Notes under the pieces: generated by a model | Told to the model about the DNA's origin: nothing | The model's input: the letters and a program-made list of their open reading frames with translations, nothing else | Database searches by the model: none | Assembly (NCBI GenBank): GCA_014155875.1 | Contig: JACEFZ010022420.1 | Coordinates: 117,501-181,500, forward strand | Direction of reading: 5' to 3' | Length of the DNA stretch: 64,000 nucleotides | Source: Cepaea nemoralis | Taxonomy: Eukaryota > Mollusca > Gastropoda > Stylommatophora > Helicidae | Shown: piece after piece, positions 42,209 to 52,150 of the stretch | Position numbering within the stretch: the stretch's first letter is position 1 | Layout: each line of letters starts with the position of its first letter | Position numbers and translations under genes: made by a program

Positions 42209-42878
42209 CACTTTATACCCCAACAGCATTGTCTGCTACAGGACTATCTTTACCTTTCTACTAACACTTTATACCCCAACAGCATTGTCTGCTACACCAC
42301 TATCTTTACCTTTCTACTAACACTTTATACCCCAACAGCCGTGTCTGCTACACCACTATCTTTACCTTTCTACTAACACTTTATACCCCAACAGCATTGC
42401 TCTGCTACACCACTATCTTTACCTTTCTACTAACACTTTATACCCCAACAGCCGTGTCTGCTACACCAATATCTTTACCTTTCTACTAACACTTTATACC
42501 CCAACAGCCGTGTCTGCTACACCACTATCTTTACCTTTCTACTAACACTTTATACCCCAACAGCATTGTCTGCTACACCACTATCTTTACCTTTCTACTA
42601 ACACTTTATACCCCAACAGCAGTGTGTGCTACACCACTATCTTTACCTTTCTACTAATACTTTATACCCCAACAGCATTGTCTGCTACAGGACTATCTTT
42701 ACCTTTCTACTAACACTTTATACCCCAACAGCCGTGTCTGCTACACCACTATCTTTACCTTTCTACTAACACTTTATACCCCAACAGCCGTGTCTGCTAC
42801 AGCACTATCTTTACCTTTCTACTAACACTTTATACCCCAACAGCAGTGTGTGCTACACCACTATCTTTACCTTTCTTC
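42209..42878 (+). repeat. 56-bp minisatellite, about 12 copies
   Basis: The unit 'cactttataccccaacagc' plus 'tgctacaccactatctttac' and 'ctttctactaa' is 56 bp. It ends in a (CTT)n run that forms the tail of the minus-strand LINE, so the array sits at that LINE's 3' end. Confidence 0.95.
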
Positions 42879-42894
42879 TTCTTCTTCTTCTTCT

Positions 42895-44859
42895 TTAGCG
42901 TTCCGAGCCATTGAGGTTCTTTGCTGCAAATACAATCCGTCTCCATTCGTCTCTCTGGTGGACCTTCTCTTGCCAGTCGTTGATTCCAAGTGCTTGTAGG
43001 TCTGTACATGTATTATCTCTCCACCGCCTTCTTGGTCTACCTCGGGGTCTACGATCATTTATTTCCTGAGTGTAAGCGAGTTTTGTTTCCCTATTATCTT
43101 CCATTCTTTCTATATGCCCCAGCCATTGTAGTCTATTAGCCTTCATGATACCAGTGATTAGCGGGGACTTAAACAGATCATAAATGTCTTTGTTACTTCT
43201 TCTTTTCCACTCTCCACTTTGTGTATCCCTAATGGGTCCAAAGATGCGTCTTAAAATTTTGTTCTCAAAGGTTTGTAACAAGGCTTCGTCTCCTTTCGTT
43301 GTACTCCAGGTTTCAGAGCCATACAGCACAACTGGTCTGATCAGTGTTTTGTATATTGTGATTTTGGTGTTACGAGATAGCGCCTTTGATTTTAGTAGAT
43401 GTTGTAGTGCATAGTATATCTTATTTCCAGAGTTGATTCTAGCTTGTATTTCTTCCCTTATGATGTTGGAGCAGTTGAAGATTGTACCCAGGTATTTGTA
43501 TGTTTCCGTTCTTTTAATGGTCATATCATCTATTTGTATGTGGCCAGAGTTTCTAGCCATTCCGTCTCTTGAAATTACCATATATTCTGTCTTATCTTGG
43601 TTGATAACCAGCCCCATCTGTTGGGCTTTTCCCTTTAAGTGAGTCAATATTTCCAATGTCTTTTGTTCACTTTGCCCTATAATATCTATATCATCTGCAT
43701 AACCAAGCAGCTTGGATGTTCCTCCAATATCACATTCCTCCTTTACCTTCCTTACAACTTTCTCTAGAGCCAGATTGAAGAGTAGCGGCGATAGTGCATC
43801 ACCCTGTTTCAAGCCAGATGTTATTTGGAAGGGGTCTGATTTCCTGCCTTTATATGTTACTATATTATAAGTATCTTCCATGCATAGTCTGGTCATGTTG
43901 ATTAACTTCCTTGGTATTCCAAATTCCTGCATAGCATTCCATAGACTATTCCTATGGACACTATCATAAGCCTTTTTAAAATCCACAAAAATGTTATGGA
44001 GATCTCTTTTATATTCCCAATTTTTCTCGGCTATTTGTCGTAAGATAAATATCTGATCTATTGTTGATCTGTTTTGTCTAAAACCCGCCTGGTAGTCACC
44101 TAATATGTCTTCTGAATATGGTTTTAGTCTATTTAGTAATACTGCGGATAGTATCTTATAGCTTGTGGACAGTAGTGATATTCCTCTATAATTTCCACAT
44201 TGGAACTTGTCTCCTTTCTTAAAGATAGGTATCAATAATGACTCTTTCCAGTCATGGGGTAATTCTTCTGTCCTCCAGATTTTTATTATTAGTTCGTATA
44301 GCTTTAGATGTAATGCATGGCCACCTGCCTTTATAAATTCAGCAGCAATTCCATCAGTCCCAGTTGCCTTATTGTTTTTAAGTCGTGTGATTACATATAG
44401 GATTTCTTCAAATGTAGGTTCTTCAATTTGTGGTTCGCATGTTAGAACCTCTTCCTGTGGGAAAATGTTACTTGGAGCTTCACAATTTAGTAATTCAATA
44501 AAATATTCTTTCCATGTGTTGCACATTTCCTCATTGGTATTTATCATATTCCCATTTTTGTCTTTTAAACCATATGTGTTTTGTTGGTGCCCTCGTTTCA
44601 TTGACTTCAGTTCTTTAAAAAATTTTCTGGATTCATTTTTCTGGTGATTAGTTTCCATATCTTTGATTATATTACTCATATATTCTCGCTTCTGCTGTCT
44701 GACTATTTTTGTAGCCTCTTTACATTCATTTCTATAATGCTCTTCCTTTTGGATGTTATTGATGTCATTTAACCATACATGTCTGGCATTCTTCTTCCTA
44801 ATGACAGCTTCTTCACATTTTTGATTGAACCATCTGTTCTTTCTATGCGTGGTTAACAC
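42895..44859 (-). CDS. LINE reverse transcriptase ORF, 654 codons
   Basis: Uninterrupted 654-residue ORF. Linker at 1-150 ('RWFNQKCEEAVIRKKNARH', 'EYFIELLNCEAPS'). RT motifs: 'LKNNKATGTDGIAAEFIKAG' (160-179), 'GNYRGISLLSTSYKILS' (222-238), 'QAGFRQNRSTIDQIFILRQI' (257-276), catalytic 'FVDFKKAYDSVHR' (291-303), 'GLKQGDALSPLLF' (349-361) and 'LLGYADDIDIIGQ' (YADD 387-390). C-terminal 'LGTIFNCSNIIREEIQARIN', 'VVLYGSETWSTTKGDE', 'RLQWLGHIERMED' and 'RRPRGRPRRRWRDN'. It would reverse-transcribe the element's RNA at a target nick. The endonuclease domain is missing: sequence beyond 44886 switches to what looks like a LINE 5' region. So this is an internally deleted or rearranged copy. The 3' tail is (AAG)n on the coding strand. 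The chosen start is simply the first Met in an interrupted element. Confidence 0.95.
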   Translation of the reverse strand: MLTTHRKNRWFNQKCEEAVIRKKNARHVWLNDINNIQKEEHYRNECKEATKIVRQQKREYMSNIIKDMETNHQKNESRKFFKELKSMKRGHQQNTYGLKDKNGNMINTNEEMCNTWKEYFIELLNCEAPSNIFPQEEVLTCEPQIEEPTFEEILYVITRLKNNKATGTDGIAAEFIKAGGHALHLKLYELIIKIWRTEELPHDWKESLLIPIFKKGDKFQCGNYRGISLLSTSYKILSAVLLNRLKPYSEDILGDYQAGFRQNRSTIDQIFILRQIAEKNWEYKRDLHNIFVDFKKAYDSVHRNSLWNAMQEFGIPRKLINMTRLCMEDTYNIVTYKGRKSDPFQITSGLKQGDALSPLLFNLALEKVVRKVKEECDIGGTSKLLGYADDIDIIGQSEQKTLEILTHLKGKAQQMGLVINQDKTEYMVISRDGMARNSGHIQIDDMTIKRTETYKYLGTIFNCSNIIREEIQARINSGNKIYYALQHLLKSKALSRNTKITIYKTLIRPVVLYGSETWSTTKGDEALLQTFENKILRRIFGPIRDTQSGEWKRRSNKDIYDLFKSPLITGIMKANRLQWLGHIERMEDNRETKLAYTQEINDRRPRGRPRRRWRDNTCTDLQALGINDWQEKVHQRDEWRRIVFAAKNLNGSER

Positions 44860-44885
44860 ACCGAGACATTCTTCTGCGGTAGACT

Positions 44886-45130
44886 TTTAACGTTCCAAGG
44901 TCGTTGTCCAGATAAGTCAGTCCGATATCGAGGCTCATGTATTTGTTTCGTAACAAAGAGGGGTTTTTACAAAGGTGGGGATGTTAACCCCACGCTTCAA
45001 CCCCCAACCTGGAGGACCAGGGTGTTTCTCTTTGTCTGTTCTCTACCCTTTGACCTGTCCGGCTTGGGAGGCCCTGCTGGTAGCTACGCTACCGCCGGCA
45101 TAGCTCTCAGGGTCATTGAGAAACTCAAGC
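44886..45130 (-). other. LINE 5' leader-like sequence without endonuclease
   Basis: On the minus strand 'gagagctatgccggcggta', 'aagccggacaggtcaaaggg', 'ggggttaacatccccacctt' and 'gatatcggactgacttatct' are followed closely by the RT linker. Parts resemble the leader at 19020-19090. If this is the element's own leader, the endonuclease-coding part has been deleted. Confidence 0.55.
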
Positions 45131-45149
45131 TCAATTAATCAATACATCA

Positions 45150-45440
45150 GGAGGGCAGCATGACATAATGGATAACAATGTGTTCTTAAACATCCAATGT
45201 GCTGATGCCGAGGTTAGGGGTTCAGCCCCTACACCAGTCATTTGGACTAAAATGTTGACTTCTCGTCCTTGACTTGGGGACATAAATTACAAGTACCTTG
45301 AAGTCAGAGTGGGTTTGCCTGTGGCGAGGGACACTGGTAATAGAGAAAGCCTAATCCACAATCCTAAATCCAAAATTCAGTCCAGTGCTACTATAAGTTG
45401 TGTGTATGAACTACGCTTGAGTTCAAATTGAACGAGCGCC
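45150..45440 (+). mobile_element. SINE family C
   Basis: 'ggcagcatgacataatggat' head, 'ggggttcagcccctac' B-box, 'ataaattacaagtaccttg' body, 'cgcttgagttcaaattga' end and a poly-A run. Confidence 0.9.
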
Positions 45441-45890
45441 AAAAAAAAAAAAGCAATCAATACATCCCTAGCAATAAAAAGCATCTCAACCTAACATTTG
45501 GAGTAACTTAATTGTGCTAAAAAAATATAAACTATTCTGCACTGAATGTCACAAGCATAAAAATATATAATATCATTTATTGGAGCATAAGAAATATGAA
45601 CTTCAAAGGATACCACCAATGGAATATATGACCCACTAGAATGAGCACATGACAATGGAAAACATGTTAAACATAGATATCCCTTGACAACCGCAAATAA
45701 AGATATAATAATATATCACTCAGCCACAAGTTTATATTATATACAAGGGACCATTATTATAAAATTACAACTAAGACATCTAATTCTTTAATTGAAAAGC
45801 TGTAAATATACTGACTGATACAGCTGTATGTAATAGCAGAAATATATTCTCTATAAATTGTGGAAAAGTAGGAGTATATATCCTACACCG
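45441..45890. other. A-T-rich sequence
   Basis: No gene or repeat recognised. Confidence 0.5.
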
Positions 45891-45892
45891 GT

Positions 45893-46110
45893 CTCTGTGG
45901 CTTAAGGGCTTGCGAACGCGGTTTGTGAGCCCATATACCCGGGTTCGAAACACAGCGGTGCTGGTTTTTTCGAAAAAGGTATAGGGGCCGGTCGTTCAGA
46001 AAGCAATGGCAAACTACTTAACGTAACACTTGCCTAGTACATCAACAGCAGCTGAAAATGCTGGTGTTGACTGCAACGTCCCGTGAAGGATATGCAACAA
46101 CATTTATTTA
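45893..46110 (+). mobile_element. SINE family A, best-preserved copy
   Basis: A-box 'tggcttaaggg' and B-box 'gggttcgaaacac' in a head unlike family B. Then the shared 3' domain 'ccggtcgttcagaaagcaat' and 'ggcaaactacttaacg', ending 'aaggatatgcaacaacattt'. Confidence 0.92.
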
Positions 46111-46155
46111 TTTATTTTTTATATATCCTACACAATGTAAAATGGCATGAATATA

Positions 46156-46741
46156 CGAGGGGGATTCAAATGAAAACTTTAAATGTGTGTATATGTGTGC
46201 GCACGCGCACGTGAGTATATGTGTGTGAATATATTCTGAAAAAATAAAGAACAAATTATCATTTTTTGATGTAGTCACTACTATTTCAATGCAAGTATTC
46301 CAGCGTCGATAACGTGCTTGGATTCCTGCAGAAAAAAAATTCTCTTCACAACTACTGGATGTGCCTGACCCAGTCGTAAACAGTTTGTCATAGAAGTGAC
46401 ACAGTTTTGAACCTTCCTACTCCATTCATACACTTGATGGACTGACAGGCATGCATCACCATACTGGACCTTCATTCACTGATGACTGCCGATAGATTTC
46501 ATCACCCTTTCACTGATAAAAAACAAACAAACAACAGAACGTTGCTCCTCTTTGGTGCATGTCAAAAGTGGGATGGCCATTTTTAAACCAGCCTTATGAT
46601 GTCAGTGTTCTGTCTGCACCATGGTGTCACATGCTGAACCCTCTTGACATCCTTAACAACATTATTGACAAGCTACAAGACAATGGTATAGTTATTGTAA
46701 TTTCTATCACACTTTTAAGGTTTTCATTTGAAACCCCCTAA
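46156..46741 (-). mobile_element. Mariner deletion derivative, copy 1
   Basis: Terminal inverted repeats 'gggggattcaaatgaaaac' and the complement of 'gttttcatttgaaaccccc', next to TA. Inside, the minus strand reads the transposase helix-turn-helix part (MKVQYGDACLSVHQVYEWSR, then NCVTSMTN). It passes directly to a C-terminal piece (FFSAGIQARYRRWNTCIEI) after a frameshift. The DDD catalytic region is absent. It is non-autonomous. Confidence 0.85.
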
Positions 46742-46979
46742 TATAACCTAGAAAATATGAAAAAGTAGGAATATGTAACCTACAATAAGTGAAATAGCAG
46801 GAATATATAATCCTCAGAATATGAAGTTGAAACAGTACAACACTGCACATCCATATGTTGAAAGTGAGGGGAACAATACAAATTTTGAAACTGAAAGACA
46901 TGAATAAACATACAAATCCATGATCTAAAATAAGAACTAACATTATCATCCTGATCATAATCCAGCAGGGCCAAACAGA
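46742..46979. other. A-T-rich sequence
   Basis: No gene recognised. Confidence 0.4.
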
Positions 46980-47312
46980 ATATCACTGGTGTAAAAACAC
47001 AGTGAGACAACAAGAATTGGGGGAAGTAGCTTGGGTGATATAGGTCTACCTCTTAAAAGATGGGCAGCCAGCATTTGGGACCGGTAACTTGTATAAAACT
47101 GCTGTGCCATTCTTGTCATGGTTATAGTTTTCAAATATTCCTTTCATTACCACATGGGAATATCTGAGAATTATAATGTAACAGTTGATAAAAAATAAAA
47201 CTCACATGGAGAGAACAAATTTACATCAATAATGGGAAAACACTCTCATTCTTTAAGCGGTAACAATAAATACAGATAAATGTTTTGCTGTCTTCAAGAT
47301 CATACATATGTG
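46980..47312 (+). repeat. Dispersed direct repeat J, copy 1
   Basis: Matches 51455-51835: 'gtagcttgggtgatatagg', 'ggcagccagcatttggga', 'atggttatagttttcaaata', 'atcaataatgggaaa', 'gtcttcaagatcatac'. Same orientation, about 4.5 kb apart. No coding potential seen. Confidence 0.8.
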
Positions 47313-47755
47313 TTTGAAACAAGCAAGATCATACACATGTGTTTGAAACAAGCAGCTGTTAGTGTTTCCTTTATCACTAGCTCATTCTTCCATCAATGCA
47401 TCATTCTTCTTCTTCTGCCTTTATGAAGGTTAGTAAATTAATTTGGTAAAAATAAACTATATTCCCACAACCATGCATGCCAAATTCTTTTTAGGTTCCA
47501 GTTCATGGATGATTGGTGGTGGGTTTTTTTTTCCTCAAGTGTGAAATAGCATCTTACGCCAACCTGTACACCTGGAGGTTAGTGTTACTTTCCTTTACTT
47601 CCTCTATGGGGCCTTAGTACCACAAGGGCATTCAATGCATCATACACATTATAAATACAGTTAAGAATTACAATGTTGTATCATCAGCATAACACTATAA
47701 ATAATGTTGTATAATAAATATTTGTGGTGTAATCAATGTGGCACTATGTGCAATA
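47313..47755. other. No gene recognised
   Basis: A short duplicated phrase 'aagatcatac' with 'gtgtttgaaacaagca' near 47298-47352. Otherwise unique A-T-rich sequence. Confidence 0.4.
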
Positions 47756-47761
47756 TAGCAC

Positions 47762-48000
47762 ATAATGTGACACTTTAATATCTTCTGTGTGGCAGCATAG
47801 CATGTTAAGTGACAATTTAACACCTTCAATGTGACATGATATCCAGCATAGCATGTTAAGTGACAATTTAACACCTTCAATGTGACATGATATCCGGCAT
47901 AGCATGTTAAGTGACAATTTAACACCTTCAATGAGACATGATATCTGGCATAGCAAGTTAAGTGACAATTTAACATCTTCAATGTGACAGCATAGGACAT
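47762..48000 (+). repeat. 51-bp minisatellite (left block)
   Basis: Units of 'tgtgacatgatatccagcat' plus 'agcatgttaagtgacaattt' and 'aacaccttcaa'. Diverged copies resume at 48235-48315. Confidence 0.9.
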
Positions 48001-48234
48001 TAATTCATTAATTGTCATGGGATGATTAATCGCCTTAAGCGACTTTCTGTATCTGCCGTTTGTTTATATACACTAGTATATCCCTATGCAATCCCCTTTA
48101 ATATGATATATAACACAGCATGTCTGCTGCCATATTAACAACTTTTAAGCCATAATTGTGACATACCCCTACTTCCCATTTTCCGCCATCCATGTTTGTT
48201 AGGTCCAAACCTTTTTTGTTTGGGCACTGAATCT

Positions 48235-48315
48235 GTTAAGTGACAATTTAACATCTTTAATGTCACAGCATAGGACATTAAGAGACAATTTAACATATTT
48301 AATGTGACACAGTAT
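48235..48315 (+). repeat. 51-bp minisatellite (right remnant)
   Basis: 'gttaagtgacaatttaacat' and 'aatgtcacagcataggaca' repeat units like those at 47970. Confidence 0.75.
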
Positions 48316-48504
48316 CCAAGACAGGTAATTAACGCTGACAGTTCCAGAGGATCACAGCATCTGTCCAATGAAAGTAATAATTTAACAACACAATCTCAAG
48401 GGTATTACTTTCATAAGAAGCAAATACACACGTTGTAAAAACTAATGGGTTGCCATATTTATTTAGTATCATCTTAATAAATGTTAAAAGTACAATCATG
48501 CATG

Positions 48505-48850
48505 GCATGTTGATTAGTACACACGAAGAATTGCCAATATCACATGGCATAATGGTTGGTACACATGAATAATAGCCAATCACATGTGGCACAATGGTTG
48601 GTCCACATGAATAATAGCCAATCACATGTGGCATAATGGTTGGTACACATGAATAATAGCCAATCATATGTGGCATAATGGTTGGTACAAATGAAGAATA
48701 GCCAATCACACATGGCATAATGGTTGGTACATGTGAGAATAGTCAATAACACATTACATGTTGATTAATACACGAGAAGAATAACCAATCACAAATGACA
48801 TGTTGAATGGTACAAAAGAAGAATAGCCAATCGCACATGGCGGATTGCTT
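48505..48850 (+). repeat. 42-bp minisatellite
   Basis: About eight units of 'aatagccaatcacatgtggc' plus 'ataatggttggtacacatga'. The period is a multiple of three, so the minus-strand ORFs are 14-residue repeats. Confidence 0.92.
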
Positions 48851-48904
48851 GTGATCATCATCAGAAGCCCTGCCAAATGACACAGACATGCATGTACAAC
48901 TACT

Positions 48905-49055
48905 GATCTTTCAAGATAGCACATTCAATAAAAACTTTCAAGATAGCACATTAATTGACAACTTTCAAGATAGCACATTAAGTAACAACTTTCAAGATAG
49001 CACATTAAGTAACAACTTTCAAGATAGCACACCAAGTGACAACTTTCAGAAACAA
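48905..49055 (+). repeat. 27-bp minisatellite
   Basis: Six units of 'actttcaagatagcacatta' plus 'agtaaca'. Confidence 0.92.
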
Positions 49056-49430
49056 GAACAAAGTATTTAACTTTCAGATTTCTCATGTCTTCGGGCATTG
49101 AGATTCAGTTCTTGATAATTGGTCTCTTAAGGTCAAAGACTAAACCCTGAAAAGGCCAAGGGTTTCGTTTATAGGAGATAAACAAACAAGTTCTGTAAAC
49201 ACACAGTGATAGCATTTGCATATAACCTTTGAACTTTCATCCACTAAACCTTAATAAAGGACAACAGTAAATGCAACTTTCAATATTATCAACAGGAGGC
49301 TATTTCATGCATGCACCACATGGCCAAAAATAACTTCTGAATAAATTTTGTTTTGATTTCAAGTGACTAGATTATGAAATGACCCATGTGTTATCGGTTT
49401 TACATTAAGGGATGTGAAGAACAGGCACAC
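49056..49430. other. No gene recognised
   Basis: Unique sequence, no long ORF. Confidence 0.4.
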
Positions 49431-49515
49431 TGTCATCTACCATACATGTTGTAGGAGGCTGCTGAGGAGGGTTGGTGTGGGGCTGGCTACTGTACCCTGT
49501 AGACAACTTTAGCTG
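49431..49515 (+). repeat. Edge of repeat H
   Basis: 'ggaggctgctgaggagggtt' and 'gctactgtaccctgtag', followed by 'actttagctgcaatattcaa', resemble 14590-14665. Confidence 0.5.
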
Positions 49516-50155
49516 CAATATTCAACCACCCAGGAACAAGTTTACAGAAAGGAAGGGGGAGCGGGGATGGGGGTGGGTGAGAATGCAATTGACCATAAAC
49601 ATGTTTACAGAAAGGAAAAGGATGGAAAATGCAGACAACCATGAACAAGTTTACAGACATGAAAGTAGGGGGGGGGGGGGGGGAATTGCAGCCAACCATA
49701 GACAAGTTTACATAAAGGAGGGGGAGGGAAATGCAGCCAACTATGAACAACTTTAAAGGAAGGAAGGGGGACAATTGCAGCCAACCATGAACATGTTTAA
49801 AGAAATTAGGGGAGGGGTGAGGAATGCAGTCAACCATAAACAAGTTTAAAAAAATGGAGGGGAGGATGCAGCCAACCATGAACAAGTTTACAGAAATGAG
49901 GTGGGGGGGGGGATGCAGTCAACCATGAACAAGTTTACAGAAGTGGGGGGCGGGGGGAGAGAATGCAGCCAGCCATGAACAAGTTTAAAGAAAGGAGTGG
50001 GGAGGGAAATGCAGCCAACCATGAACAACTTTAAAGAAAGGAAGAGAAGGAGGGAATGCAACCAACCATGAACAACTCTAAAGAAAGGAAGGGGGGATGC
50101 AGCCAACCATGAACAAGTTTAAAGAAAGGGGGGGGGGGGGGAATGCAGCCAACCA
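49516..50155 (+). repeat. G-run-rich minisatellite, about 45-55 bp period
   Basis: About thirteen units of 'atgcagccaaccatgaacaa' plus 'gtttaaagaaagg' and a variable G-run of 3-17 bases. The first unit is continuous with repeat H, which carries 'gcaatattcaaccacccagg', so the array probably grew from that repeat. Confidence 0.9.
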
Positions 50156-50370
50156 AGATAAAAGGAGGATCTCCTAGAATAAGTATGGCGTGATGCATAA
50201 CGAACACAAACATGAATCATGGATAATGCCTGCAACTCCTAAAAAATATATACAGAAGAAAAAATTAAAAAGCAGAGTCAAACAATAGCAAAATCAGAGC
50301 TACTAAAGTCAGAGTCCATGAAAAATGCACAGAGCTAATAAAGAAGGTAGGAAGCAGATATAGGTGAATA
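50156..50370. other. No gene recognised
   Basis: Short unique sequence between two arrays. Confidence 0.4.
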
Positions 50371-50377
50371 CAAGAAA

Positions 50378-51217
50378 AACATATTAGGATTGCCCAACTG
50401 GAGAGACAGTGAACACAAGCGAAACATATTAGGATTGTCCAGCTGGAGAGACAGTGAACACAAGCGAAACATATTAGGATTGCCCAACTGGAGAGGCAGT
50501 GAACACAAGCGAAACATATTAGGATTGCCTTGCTGGAGAGGCAGTGAACACAAGCAAAACATATTAGGATTGCCCAGCTGGAGAGGCAGTGAACACAAGC
50601 AAAACATATTAGGATTGTCCAGCTGGAGAGGCAGTGAACACAAGCAAAACATATTAGGATTGCCTTGCTGGAGAGGCAGTGAACACAAGCGAAACATATT
50701 AGGATTGCCTTGCTGGAGAGGCAGTGAACACAAGCGAAACATATTAGGATTGCCTTGCTGGAGAGGCAGTGAATACAAGCAAAACATATTAGGATTGTCT
50801 TGCTGGAGAGGCAGTGAACACAAGCAAAACATATTAGGATTGCCCAGCTGGAGAGGCAGTGAACACAAGCGAAACATATTAGGATTGTCCAGCTGGAGAG
50901 GCAGTGAACACAAGCGAAACATATTAGGATTGTCCAGCTGGAGAGGCAGTGAACACAAGCGAAACATATTAGGATTGCCTAGCTGGAGAGGCAGTGAACA
51001 CAAGCAAAACATATTAGGATTGCCTTGCTGGAGAGGCAGTGAACACAAGCGAAACATATTAGGATTGCCTTGCTGGAGAGGCAGTGAACACAAGCGAAAC
51101 ATATTAGGATTGCCTTGCTGGAGAGGCAGTGAACACAAGCGAAACATATTAGGATTGTCCAGCTGGAGAGGCAGTGAACACAAGCGAAACATATTAGGAT
51201 TGCCTTGCTGGAGAGGC
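50378..51217. repeat. 45-bp minisatellite, about 19 copies
   Basis: Unit 'ggagaggcagtgaacacaag' plus 'cgaaacatattaggattgcc' and 'ttgct'. Frames stay open on both strands (359 and 299 codons, with 15-residue repeats such as WRGSEHKRNILGLPC), because 45 is a multiple of three and the unit has no stops. It is very homogeneous, hence recent. I do not call it a gene: there is no non-repeat domain, and the opposite strand is just as open. Confidence 0.95.
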
Positions 51218-51224
51218 AGAGACA

Positions 51225-51450
51225 GCAGCAGCAAAAGGAAAGGTGATGTTCACAGCATTACATGGAGAATTGTAGAAAATATAATGAACCAAGCGCTGAT
51301 TAAAAATAGTAACTGGAAAATTCTTTTCAACATTAAAAGTAAAATGAACAGATGCTCTGAATACTTTGAGAAACCTCTGAACAAACCTTTCCCTCTTCTT
51401 TTCTTTCACCTCCACCCCCTTCTCCCCAATCTTAACCCAGAAGAGTTCAA
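51225..51450 (+). pseudogene. RTE-like LINE linker fragment
   Basis: Directly after the array the frame continues 'NSNWKILFNIKSKMNRCSEY' and 'FEKPLNKPFP', matching the linker (MNRWVEYFEELLNRP) near 7150. Short, 5'- and 3'-truncated. Confidence 0.6.
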
Positions 51451-51454
51451 CAGG

Positions 51455-51837
51455 ATATTACTGGTATAAATATACACTGAGACAGCAGGATTTGGGATTG
51501 GGGGAAGGGAGGGGGGGGGGTGGGTAGCTTGGGTGATATAGGTATGCCTCTTAAAGGATTGGCAGCCAGCATTTGGGACTGATAACTTGTATTCAACTAT
51601 TGGGTCATTCTTGTTATGGTTATAGTTTTCAAATATCCTGTTCATAAACCATATGTTGGGGAGTGGGGGAAGTTACATGGGAATATCTGAGGATTATTAT
51701 GCTACAGTTAACTTTAAAAAAAACATACATAAAGAGAACACATGTACATCAATAATGGGAAAGCACTCTCATCCTTTAAGAGGTAACAAGAAATTAATAA
51801 AGACAACTGTTATGTTGTCTTCAAGATCATACAGATG
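51455..51837 (+). repeat. Dispersed direct repeat J, copy 2
   Basis: Second copy of 46980-47312, with insertions (a G-run near 51505 and about 40 bp near 51645). Confidence 0.8.
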
Positions 51838-51852
51838 ATATATATACCCTAA

Positions 51853-52019
51853 ACAGGGTGTATTTTTAATGACTGTGCAGTGTTTGAAAATATTGCCAGT
51901 CCAAGTTTTGTATTTACCTATTATGTTGCATGACCTTTACAGAGTTACAGAGAGGTGAATACAAAACTTGGACTGGCAACATTTTTAAACACTGCACAGT
52001 CATTAAAAATGCACCCTGT
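51853..52019. mobile_element. Foldback MITE, 167 bp
   Basis: The left arm (51853-51915: acagggtgtatttttaatg to 'ccaagttttgtatt') and the right arm (51957-52019) are near-perfect complements of about 62 bp around a ~40-bp loop. Ends are ACAGGGTG and CACCCTGT. No ORF. Confidence 0.9.
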
Positions 52020-52028
52020 ATCTAGCCT

Positions 52029-52150
52029 GTAGAAATGGAGCTGGATATTAACTTTGAGCAATCATCTAAAGAAGACATTAGAAATGCTAACAAACTCCTG
52101 AAAAATTAGAAAGCTGCTGGTGAAGATAGTATCTGAGATTCATCGGTATT
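52029..52150 (+). pseudogene. LINE RT fragment
   Basis: 'ELDINFEQSSKEDIRNANKL' followed by 'LKN' and 'KAAGEDSI' resembles the start of the RT domain (LKN-KAAG-D-I). Interrupted by stops. Confidence 0.55.

Noticed and set aside
43184..44647. Plus-strand ORFs opposite the 654-codon RT
   Set aside because: Antisense shadows; the minus strand carries all RT motifs.
50335..51469. ORFs of 359 (+) and 299 (-) codons
   Set aside because: 45-bp tandem array; both strands equally open and the plus tail is LINE-derived.
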